A DNA stretch of 5,081 nt from an uncultured Bacteroidota bacterium (GTDB taxonomy: Bacteria > Bacteroidota > Bacteroidia > Chitinophagales > Chitinophagaceae). The translations under genes and the position numbers were made by a program. Positions 1 through 5,081 of this stretch are shown piece by piece (the stretch's first letter is position 1; each line of letters opens with the position of its first letter). The DNA lies in assembly GCA_903944755.1 (NCBI GenBank), contig CAJATB010000223.1, forward strand, positions 1-5,081. The letters are read 5' to 3'. The notes below the pieces were generated by a model that saw only the letters and a program-made list of their open reading frames with translations, was not told where the DNA came from and searched no databases.

Positions 1-1488
1 AAGCAATTTTTCCCAGCAGATGCAGGCATAGCAGCGCTTTTAAGTACATTGGCCATCTTTGCAGCTGGCTTTATCGTAAGACCTTTTGGGGCCTTAGTCT
101 TTGGAAGACTGGGCGATTTGATTGGGCGCAAACACACTTTTTTACTGACTTTAATCTTAATGGGAGGTTCCACTTTTGCCATTGGACTTGTGCCAGGTTA
201 TGCTACAATTGGATGGGCAGCGCCTATCTTGGTATTAATTCTACGTTTATTACAAGGTTTGGCCTTGGGAGGAGAATATGGGGGAGCAGCCACTTATGTA
301 GCTGAACATGCTCCAGCAGGTCAGAGAGGTTTTTGGACAAGCTGGATTCAAACGACCGCCACTTTGGGTTTATTTTTAGCATTGGGTATTATTATATTAA
401 TAAGAACGAATCAAGGGGTGGAAAATTTTAGTGCAGAGTGGGGTGGTTGGAGGTATCCATTTTGGATTTCAATTATACTGGTAGGTGTGTCTGTCTTAAT
501 TAGGATGAAGATGAGTGAATCTCCTATGTTTACTAAACTAAAATCAGAAGGGAAAACGTCGAGCAATCCTTTGAAAGAAAGTTTTGGCCAAAAGAGAAAT
601 TTCAAAATGGTTTTATTGGCCTTGTTTGGCGCCGTTATGGGACAAGGCGTGGTATGGTATACGGGTCAATTTTATGCACAAAGTTTTATTGAAACAGTTT
701 GTAAAATTGATTTTATACAATCTAGAAATATCATGTTGGTGGCGATTTTAATGGCTACCCCTTGTTTTGTTTTGTTTGGATGGTTAAGTGATAAGGTAGG
801 AAGAAAATGGATCATGCTTTTTGGTATGTTGGCGGCGGTGCTTACCTATCGTCCAATCTATCAGCAACTTTTAAATATTTCAAGTGCGCAAAATATAATT
901 GATAAAATTGATTTAACGAAAACGGCGGCTTCCTCTGTAACCATAAAAACAGATAGCAAAGAGGCGACTAAAATTTATGTAACACAAAGTTTTGACACGG
1001 CCTATACCGATGGTGCTGTATTTAAATATACCAAAACAGATACTTTGAAATTAGGAGCCACCTATAACGCATTCATTCCTATTGATTCTTTAAATCCTAG
1101 TTTGATTGTTTCAAAATCTGCAAAGCCAAATGTAGTGATTGAGAAAACTTTAGGAAGGGGGGATGCTTGGAGTATGATTTGGTTGGTTTTTATTCAAATT
1201 GTATATGTTACTATGGTCTATGGTCCTATAGCGGCTTTTTTAGTGGAGATGTTTCCTACTAAAATAAGATATACTTCCATGTCACTTCCATATCATATAG
1301 GCAATGGCGTATTTGGAGGCTTGGTTCCATTCTTGGGTACGCTAATTGTTGAATTTTCAAAAACAGCTCAAAACCCTAATGGAGATTCCTTGGCTGGATT
1401 ATGGTATCCCATTGGTGTTGCTGCAGTTTGTTTTATTATTGGACTTGTTTATTTAACGAATAAAATTGATAAAAATGTAATGGACTAA
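1..1488 (+). CDS. MFS transporter, metabolite:H+ symporter (MHS) type, 5' end missing
   Basis: Inner-membrane secondary transporter, probably driven by proton symport; the substrate (organic acid, osmolyte or similar) cannot be told from sequence. The frame is open to the left edge (first residues KQFFPADAG), so a start at the TTG at 49 would cut off family sequence; the true start and TM1 lie outside the window. Counting from base 1 (495 residues), the MFS motif GRLGDLIGRK is at 35-44, RLLQGLALGGEYGGA at 82-96, and a second loop motif WLSDKVGRK at 261-269. These fit the ProP/KgtP/ShiA-like MHS family. I count eleven visible membrane segments (TM2-TM12). Unusually, about 100 polar residues (roughly 288-388) sit between TM9 and TM10, in a loop predicted to be periplasmic. 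The next gene starts 43 bases after the stop. Family assignment is firm; substrate is unknown. Confidence 0.9.
   Translation, partial: KQFFPADAGIAALLSTLAIFAAGFIVRPFGALVFGRLGDLIGRKHTFLLTLILMGGSTFAIGLVPGYATIGWAAPILVLILRLLQGLALGGEYGGAATYVAEHAPAGQRGFWTSWIQTTATLGLFLALGIIILIRTNQGVENFSAEWGGWRYPFWISIILVGVSVLIRMKMSESPMFTKLKSEGKTSSNPLKESFGQKRNFKMVLLALFGAVMGQGVVWYTGQFYAQSFIETVCKIDFIQSRNIMLVAILMATPCFVLFGWLSDKVGRKWIMLFGMLAAVLTYRPIYQQLLNISSAQNIIDKIDLTKTAASSVTIKTDSKEATKIYVTQSFDTAYTDGAVFKYTKTDTLKLGATYNAFIPIDSLNPSLIVSKSAKPNVVIEKTLGRGDAWSMIWLVFIQIVYVTMVYGPIAAFLVEMFPTKIRYTSMSLPYHIGNGVFGGLVPFLGTLIVEFSKTAQNPNGDSLAGLWYPIGVAAVCFIIGLVYLTNKIDKNVMD
862..1164 (+). other. Extracytoplasmic insertion between TM9 and TM10 of the MFS transporter
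   Basis: This stretch encodes about 100 residues rich in Thr, Ser, Lys and Asp, with alternating hydrophobic/polar runs such as SVTIKTD, TKIYVTQSFD and AVFKYTKTDTLKLG that suggest beta strands. It falls after the helix that follows the second GxxxDxxGRK-type motif, which places it in loop 9-10, on the outer face in the standard MFS topology. This loop is usually short in MHS transporters. It contains no cysteine. Whether it forms a folded domain is an inference. The reading frame and base composition run through without a break, so it does not look like a recent insertion. Confidence 0.65.
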
Positions 1489-1501
1489 TGCCTTGGCATT
1501 A
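1486..1501. repeat. Perfect inverted repeat over the MFS stop codon
   Basis: Seven-base arms TAATGCC and GGCATTA flank a two-base spacer TT; as RNA the loop would be four bases with six closing pairs. The left arm contains the MFS stop codon TAA. The downstream sequence is T-rich but interrupted (ATGTTTATTTATT), so it is at best a weak terminator. It may instead stabilise the 3' end of the transporter message or reduce readthrough into the small gene that follows. Confidence 0.5.
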
Positions 1502-1531
1502 TGTTTATTTATTAAAATAAAAATAATTTAT

Positions 1532-1783
1532 ATGAGTTCAATTAAAAAATTATTAGGGTATGTATGGATGCTAATAGCGCCTTGTATTATCTTATTTTTA
1601 GTTTATGAAGCGTACGAAAAAATTTCTAAAGCAGCTGCTACTACTCAATCGAATGTTATATTGCAGTGGGTTATTATATTATTAATTTTTACACCTATTT
1701 GTGTGGGGTTTTTTATATTCGGCGTCTATGCTAGCAAAGGAGAGTATGATCATTTGCCAGCTTCCTCCACCGAAACCGATTAA
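1532..1783 (+). CDS. Small two-helix membrane protein, probable MFS operon partner
   Basis: Hypothetical protein of 83 residues with two predicted membrane helices, about 9-26 (GYVWMLIAPCIILFLVYE) and 42-66 (VILQWVIILLIFTPICVGFF and following). A short polar linker (ISKAAATTQSN) joins them, and the tail is charged and soluble (KGEYDHLPASSTETD). Both ends should lie on the same side of the membrane. I chose the ATG at 1532. The frame also allows a TTG at 1493, but that codon sits in the inverted repeat and would add an unlikely 13-residue peptide. The gene begins 43 bases after the transporter stop, suggesting co-transcription. Small proteins of this type next to MFS transporters occur in Bacteroidota (possibly the DUF6814 group, from memory and unverified). 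A role as accessory or stability subunit is inference only. Confidence 0.75.
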   Translation: MSSIKKLLGYVWMLIAPCIILFLVYEAYEKISKAAATTQSNVILQWVIILLIFTPICVGFFIFGVYASKGEYDHLPASSTETD

Positions 1784-1805
1784 TGGTAAAATCATTTTAT
1801 ATAAG

Positions 1806-1813
1806 TAGTTTTG
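1806..1813 (+). promoter_or_regulatory. Bacteroidota -7 promoter element upstream of the ABC ATPase
   Basis: TAGTTTTG matches the Bacteroidota consensus TAnnTTTG at all six fixed positions and ends four bases before the ATG at 1818. The expected start of transcription, about seven bases past the centre of the element, is therefore near 1816-1818. The message would be leaderless or nearly so. At the expected -33 distance the sequence is AATG (1782-1785), only a half match to TTTG. Confidence 0.55.
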
Positions 1814-1817
1814 TGCT

Positions 1818-2522
1818 ATGTCATTAGTTGTAAAAGCCCTTTGTAAAAATTACGGCCATCAAGTTGCGGTAAATGAAGTTTCCTTTGAATTGAAGCCTGG
1901 AGAAATTGTCGGTTTTTTAGGGCCCAATGGGGCTGGGAAATCTACTACATTAAAAATGCTCGCTGGTTTTTTAGAATCAGATAAAGGCACTATTTATTTA
2001 AACGGGGAGCGCATCAATCAAAATGCAAGTGCTGAAAAAAAACAAATTGGTTACTTGCCTGAATCAAATGCATTATACCAAGACTTATATGTAAAAGAAT
2101 ATTTACAATTTTTGACTTCTGTTCATTCTCTATCGAATGGGGCTGAAGCAATTAGCGCCGTAATTGTGCAAACAGGACTTGAATCAATGCAAAATAAAAA
2201 AATTGCAGCCTTGTCAAAAGGATATAAACAAAGACTAGGTATTGCAGCTGCTATCATTCATAAGCCAAAACTAATATTATTAGATGAACCCACGGCTGGT
2301 TTAGATCCGAATCAACTTGTTGAAATTAGAGCCTTGATACAATCAATCAGCAAGGATACCATGATTTTATTTTCGACACATATTTTACAAGAGGTTACGG
2401 CAATATGTGATCGAGTGTTAGTATTACACCAAGGAAAGCTAGTGGCAGACGAGCCTATAGGCTTGTTATTAAAAAAACACGACGCAAGTTTAGAAGATAT
2501 ATTCAAAATGCTTACCCATTAA
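1818..2522 (+). CDS. ABC transporter ATP-binding protein, GldA-like, without adjacent permease
   Basis: Cytoplasmic nucleotide-binding subunit of an ABC transporter, 234 residues, probably an exporter-type ATPase of the CcmA/DrrA/GldA class. In order: Walker A GPNGAGKST at 35-43; a Q-loop region IGYLPESNALY at 77-87 with Glu82 where many ABC ATPases have Gln; signature LSKGYKQR at 132-139; Walker B LILLDEP at 152-158 with catalytic Glu157; D-loop GLDP at 161-164; and switch His188 in STH. The end SLEDIFKMLTH is typical of this class. From memory, GldA of gliding motility shares the PE in the Q-loop region but is longer, near 300 residues, so this could be a shorter paralogue. No membrane subunit is encoded on either side within the window, so the partner must lie elsewhere. 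The start is fixed by the promoter element just upstream and the usual family N-terminus. Function as an ABC ATPase is firm; a GldA role is uncertain. Confidence 0.93.
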   Translation: MSLVVKALCKNYGHQVAVNEVSFELKPGEIVGFLGPNGAGKSTTLKMLAGFLESDKGTIYLNGERINQNASAEKKQIGYLPESNALYQDLYVKEYLQFLTSVHSLSNGAEAISAVIVQTGLESMQNKKIAALSKGYKQRLGIAAAIIHKPKLILLDEPTAGLDPNQLVEIRALIQSISKDTMILFSTHILQEVTAICDRVLVLHQGKLVADEPIGLLLKKHDASLEDIFKMLTH

Positions 2523-2590
2523 AAAAAAGTGTGTAAATTGCAGTCTCGTTTTTGAATTAAAAGATTGAAAGTAAAAATTAAATAATTTAT

Positions 2591-3886
2591 ATGAGTTACA
2601 TTATTGAAGTGCGCGCAAGACAAATTTTAGACAGCCGTGGAAACCCTACTGTAGAAGTAGATGTATTAACTGACGAAGGGGCTTTGGGCCGTGCAGCAGT
2701 GCCAAGTGGTGCAAGTACAGGTATTCATGAAGCAGTAGAGTTAAGAGACAACGACAAGAAAAAATACGTTGGTAAAGGTGTATTGAAAGCGGTTAAGAAT
2801 GTAAATGACTTAATTGCAAAATCTATCACAGGATTTGATATTACTGCACAAGCTGAAATTGATCAAATTATGATTGATTTAGACGGCACGCCTAATAAAA
2901 GTAAATTAGGAGCCAATGCAATACTTGCTGTAAGTATGGCCGTTGCCAAAGCAGCAGCTGAAGAAGCGAACCTTCCTTTATACAGATATATTGGTGGCAC
3001 GAATGCAAGAACACTTCCAATGCCAATGATGAATATTTTAAATGGTGGAGCCCACGCCGATAATAAAATTGACTTTCAAGAGTTCATGATTATGCCAGTG
3101 GGTGCACCTAGTTTCAGTGAAGGGCTTCGTTGGGGTGTTGAAATTTTCCACCACTTAAAAACAGTATTAAAGAAAAGAGGCTATAGCACCAACGTTGGGG
3201 ATGAAGGCGGATTTGCACCTAATATTCAAAGCAATGAAGAAGCTATTGAAACTGTATTAGAGTCTATCCAAGCCGCAGGGTATAAAACAGGAAGTCAAAT
3301 TGCGATTGCTATGGATGCAGCCAATAGTGAACTTTGGAATGCGAAAAAGAAAAAATATGTTTTCCATAAAAGTTCTGGTAAAGAAATGAGCAGCGACCAA
3401 TTGGTAAAATATTGGGAAAGCTGGGTGAAGAAATATCCTATCGTATCTATTGAAGATGGAATGGCTGAAGACGATTGGGCAGGTTGGAAAAATTTAACAC
3501 AAACCATTGGCGATAAATGTCAATTAGTAGGGGATGATTTATTTGTAACTAATGTAACAAGAATACAAACAGGTATTGATAAAAAAATTGCGAATGGCTT
3601 ACTGGTAAAAGTAAACCAAATTGGTACTTTAACAGAAACCATTAATGCGGTAAGTTTAGCTCAGCACAATGGCTACAACACTATTATGTCTCATAGAAGT
3701 GGTGAAACAGAAGATACCACTATCGCTGATTTAGCCGTGGCTTTAAATTGCGGTCAAATTAAGACAGGTTCTGCTTCTCGTTCCGATCGTATGGCTAAGT
3801 ACAACCAATTAATTCGTATTGAAGAGCAATTGGGTGAAACAGGGATTTTCCCCACTAAGGGCAAGTTGAAGTTTGGTAATAAATAA
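2591..3886 (+). CDS. eno: Enolase (phosphopyruvate hydratase)
   Basis: Cytoplasmic glycolytic and gluconeogenic enzyme that interconverts 2-phosphoglycerate and phosphoenolpyruvate, using Mg2+. The 431-residue length is normal for bacterial enolases. Recognisable sites are the substrate loop SGAST (39-43), His155 in NGGAHADN, Glu164 in DFQEF, catalytic acid Glu205 in VGDEGGFAP, metal ligands Asp242 (MDAA), Glu288 (SIEDG) and Asp315 (VGDDLFVTN), catalytic base Lys340 (LLVKVNQIG), the enolase signature SHRSGETEDTTIADLA from 367, and Lys391 (KTGS). All expected catalytic residues are present. The start ATG gives the standard N-terminus MSYIIEVRARQILDSRGNPT. It lies 68 bases after the ABC gene with no terminator between, so readthrough from upstream is possible. 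I see no clean TAnnTTTG promoter in that gap. A strong terminator follows. Confidence 0.98.
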   Translation: MSYIIEVRARQILDSRGNPTVEVDVLTDEGALGRAAVPSGASTGIHEAVELRDNDKKKYVGKGVLKAVKNVNDLIAKSITGFDITAQAEIDQIMIDLDGTPNKSKLGANAILAVSMAVAKAAAEEANLPLYRYIGGTNARTLPMPMMNILNGGAHADNKIDFQEFMIMPVGAPSFSEGLRWGVEIFHHLKTVLKKRGYSTNVGDEGGFAPNIQSNEEAIETVLESIQAAGYKTGSQIAIAMDAANSELWNAKKKKYVFHKSSGKEMSSDQLVKYWESWVKKYPIVSIEDGMAEDDWAGWKNLTQTIGDKCQLVGDDLFVTNVTRIQTGIDKKIANGLLVKVNQIGTLTETINAVSLAQHNGYNTIMSHRSGETEDTTIADLAVALNCGQIKTGSASRSDRMAKYNQLIRIEEQLGETGIFPTKGKLKFGNK

Positions 3887-3910
3887 ACCTTACTGCTATT
3901 AACATAAGTT

Positions 3911-3940
3911 GAGGAGCTCCAAGGGGCTCCTCTTTTTTTT
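3911..3940 (+). terminator. Intrinsic terminator of eno
   Basis: The arms GAGGAGCTC and GGGCTCCTC pair over nine bases, with one G-T wobble, around the loop CAAG. Eight T residues (3933-3940) follow directly. It begins 24 bases after the enolase stop. It acts on the plus strand only, because the minus-strand reading has no T-run after the hairpin. Confidence 0.93.
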
Positions 3941-3969
3941 GCCATATCATGAGAACTATCTTAATTTTA
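3938..3969 (+). promoter_or_regulatory. Predicted Bacteroidota promoter for the ftsB-like/nth pair
   Basis: TTTG at 3938-3941 matches the -33 element. TAATTTTA at 3962-3969 matches five of the six fixed bases of TAnnTTTG (A instead of the last G). Their centres are 26 bases apart, the expected distance. Transcription would start near 3972, about 12 bases before the ATG at 3985. The first three bases of the -33 box are the last three Ts of the eno terminator. Prediction from consensus only. Confidence 0.5.
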
Positions 3970-3984
3970 CGCCAAGTCCGCCAT

Positions 3985-4299
3985 ATGAAATTCATCAAAA
4001 AAATAATGCCCTTTGTAGCCAATCGTTACTTTATTGTAAGTCTTGGATTTCTGGTATGGATGTTATTTTTTGATCAAAGAGATTTTTTTCAACAAAGAGA
4101 AAGAGCGGCAGAACTTAAAAAAGTAGAAGACGCTAAAAAGTATTATCAAAAAGAAATAGAGTACACGCAAAAGCAATTGAATAATATTCAAAATAATAAA
4201 GCGGCCATTGAAAAATATGCGCGCGAAAGATATTTATTACGTAGAGAAGGAGAGGAACTGTATTTATTTGAAGATACTTTGCATCCTGCCACTAAATAA
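3985..4299 (+). CDS. FtsB/DivIC-like septum formation initiator protein
   Basis: Small bitopic membrane protein of 104 residues, likely part of the division machinery (the FtsB/DivIC role bridging the divisome to septal wall synthesis, known from other bacteria). It has a short basic cytoplasmic start (MKFIKKIMPFVANR), one membrane helix at about 15-30 (YFIVSLGFLVWMLFFD), a charged heptad-like coiled coil at about 32-75 (QRDFFQQRERAAELKKVEDA onward), and the family-type C-terminal motif IEKYARERYLLRREGEELYLFED. I prefer the ATG at 3985 to the in-frame ATG at 3949. The longer start would add MRTILILRQVRH, sits before the predicted transcription start and only eight bases past the terminator T-run. 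Its place directly after eno matches the eno-ftsB order known in Proteobacteria. The stop overlaps the nth start by one base. Confidence 0.87.
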   Translation: MKFIKKIMPFVANRYFIVSLGFLVWMLFFDQRDFFQQRERAAELKKVEDAKKYYQKEIEYTQKQLNNIQNNKAAIEKYARERYLLRREGEELYLFEDTLHPATK

Positions 4300-4946
4300 T
4301 GACAAAGAAAGAACGCTACGAACTAGTCCTTGCTTATTTTCAAGAGCAAGTACCTATTGCTGAAACGGAACTCTTGTATGAGAATCCCTTTCAATTATTA
4401 GTAGCTGTTATTTTATCGGCACAGTGCACGGACAAACGTGTGAACTTAACCACCCCTGCAATTTTTAAACAATTCCCAACTCCTCAAAAAATGGCCAAGG
4501 CTAGTTTTGAGCAAATGTTTGCACTTATAAAAAGCATTTCTTATCCTAATAATAAAGCCAAGCATTTAATTGGCATGAGTCAGCTTTTAATTGATAATTT
4601 TAATGCAGAAGTACCTTTAACAGTGGAACAGTTAATTACACTTCCAGGTGTAGGACGTAAGACAGCCAATGTGATTACCTCTGTGGTGGACAAGCAGCCC
4701 AATATGGCGGTGGATACCCATGTGTTTAGAGTGAGTAGAAGATTGGGCCTAGTACCCATGACAGCCACTACACCCTTGGCAGTGGAGAAGGCCTTGATTA
4801 AACATATTCCTTCAGCGCTTGTGCATACAGCACATCATTGGTTAATACTGCATGGTAGGTATACATGTTTGGCAAGAAACCCTAAATGCGATTCTTGTGG
4901 CTTGCTTGCTTTTTGTAAGGAAGGATCAAAAAAAAGCGCCTCTTAA
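4299..4946 (+). CDS. nth: Endonuclease III (DNA glycosylase/AP lyase)
   Basis: Base-excision repair enzyme that removes oxidised pyrimidines and nicks the abasic site by beta-elimination. The length of 215 residues is standard. The helix-hairpin-helix is LPGVGRKTAN (115-124) with catalytic Lys121. The catalytic Asp139 lies in MAVDTHVFRVSRRLGL. The [4Fe-4S] cluster ligands C190, C197, C200 and C206 keep the exact C-X6-C-X2-C-X5-C spacing. SAQCTDKRVN at 40-49 is a typical early family motif. The start ATG overlaps the previous stop as TAATG, so translation is probably coupled to the division gene. The last codons, SKKSAS, are encoded by the A-run and left arm of a terminator hairpin, with the stop in its loop. 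The gene is intact. Confidence 0.97.
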   Translation: MTKKERYELVLAYFQEQVPIAETELLYENPFQLLVAVILSAQCTDKRVNLTTPAIFKQFPTPQKMAKASFEQMFALIKSISYPNNKAKHLIGMSQLLIDNFNAEVPLTVEQLITLPGVGRKTANVITSVVDKQPNMAVDTHVFRVSRRLGLVPMTATTPLAVEKALIKHIPSALVHTAHHWLILHGRYTCLARNPKCDSCGLLAFCKEGSKKSAS

Positions 4947-4960
4947 ATTAGAGACGCTTT
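4928..4960 (-). terminator. Intrinsic terminator for the minus-strand gene, overlapping the nth 3' end
   Basis: The arms AAAGCGCCTCT (4933-4943) and AGAGACGCTTT (4950-4960) pair with one mismatch (C opposite A) around the loop TAAATT. Read on the minus strand, the hairpin is followed by eight Ts (complement of A at 4928-4935, partly shared with the stem), which makes a good terminator for the gene entering from the right. On the plus strand only TTT follows the stem before A, so termination of nth there would be weaker. The nth stop TAA (4944-4946) is in the loop. Confidence 0.8.
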
Positions 4961-5011
4961 ATGATAAGTTAAGATTAGTAAAGGCTGAATATTTAATCAG
5001 CAATTAATACA

Positions 5012-5081
5012 CTACAAATATTGTTCTACTGCTGTTACTAATTCTTGTTTAGTAATAGGAACGCCCATGATTTTATTATAA
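5012..5081 (-). CDS. C-terminal end of an unidentified minus-strand gene
   Basis: Read on the minus strand, a frame open to the window edge ends in TAG at 5014-5012 and encodes 22 residues: YNKIMGVPITK followed by QELVTAVEQYL. The amphipathic ending (PITKQELVTAVEQYL) is protein-like and loosely resembles the last helix of CheY-type receiver domains, where KPI..EEL...I..YL is common. The Lys expected before Pro is Val here, so I do not assign the family. A minus-strand terminator lies about 50 bases beyond the stop, which supports a real gene converging on nth. The fragment is too short to name. Confidence 0.5.
   Translation of the reverse strand, partial: YNKIMGVPITKQELVTAVEQYL

Noticed and set aside
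49..51. TTG at 49 as start of the MFS gene
   Set aside because: The frame stays open to base 1 and the upstream residues (KQFFPADAG...) fit the family, so the gene simply begins before the window.
411..605. Minus-strand open frame of 64 codons inside the MFS gene
   Set aside because: It is antisense to a strongly supported coding region, with no family-like features.
1493..1531. TTG start giving a 96-residue version of the small membrane protein
   Set aside because: The TTG lies in the inverted repeat, the added residues look like translated A/T-rich leader, and ATG 1532 gives a sensible N-terminus.
2312..2506. Minus-strand open frame of 64 codons inside the ABC ATPase
   Set aside because: It is antisense to conserved Walker B and switch regions, so the open frame is a by-product of that coding sequence.
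2523..2590. Promoter between the ABC gene and eno
   Set aside because: Candidates such as TAAATTGC (2534) and TAATTTAT (2583) match only four of six fixed bases and have no well-spaced TTTG; I do not list one, though eno may well have its own promoter.
3295..3507. Minus-strand open frame of 70 codons inside eno
   Set aside because: It is a shadow of the enolase coding sequence with low-complexity Phe-rich content.
3754..3945. Minus-strand open frame over the eno 3' end and terminator
   Set aside because: It reads through the eno terminator hairpin and the C-terminal eno codons; the protein has no recognisable features.
4580..4768. Minus-strand open frame of 62 codons inside nth
   Set aside because: It is antisense to the helix-hairpin-helix and catalytic Asp region of nth.
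1..5081. Defence system, CRISPR array, mobile element or structured RNA gene
   Set aside because: No direct repeat array, transposase, integrase, tRNA-like fold or unexplained long gap is visible; the genes are transport and housekeeping functions.

Overview
The window looks like chromosomal DNA from a low-GC member of the Bacteroidota, plausibly Chitinophagales or a related order. The genus is not resolved. The evidence is threefold. Start codons lack Shine-Dalgarno sequences and have A/T-rich leaders. Two gene starts sit just downstream of sequences matching the Bacteroidota -7 promoter element TAnnTTTG. The ABC ATPase resembles the GldA-type ATPases of this phylum. Five genes are complete and run on the plus strand. 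The window opens inside a sixth plus-strand gene, and a probable minus-strand gene enters at the right edge. There is no rRNA, tRNA, CRISPR array, insertion sequence or phage gene.

Left part (1-1783): the 3' bulk of a major facilitator superfamily transporter of the metabolite:H+ symporter type. It carries an insertion of about 100 residues in a loop predicted to face the periplasm. It is followed closely by an 83-residue two-helix membrane protein that is probably its operon partner. A short perfect inverted repeat covers the transporter stop codon.

Middle (1806-3940): a stand-alone ABC transporter ATPase, apparently transcribed from its own promoter with almost no 5' leader, then enolase (eno). 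Enolase ends in a textbook intrinsic terminator.

Right part (3938-5081): a promoter whose -33 element appears to lie in the terminator T-tract drives a FtsB/DivIC-like division protein. That gene overlaps endonuclease III (nth) by one base (TAATG). The eno-ftsB order is also known from Proteobacteria, which supports the FtsB-like call. The nth gene ends inside a hairpin that works best as a terminator for the opposing strand, and on that strand the last 22 codons of another gene are visible.

Overall this is mostly a housekeeping region: glycolysis, cell division and base-excision repair, plus solute transport. I found no convincing undescribed multi-gene system. The points most worth a second look are the periplasmic insertion in the transporter and its small partner, the terminator/promoter overlap behind eno, the near-leaderless ABC gene, and the nth stop codon in a terminator loop.
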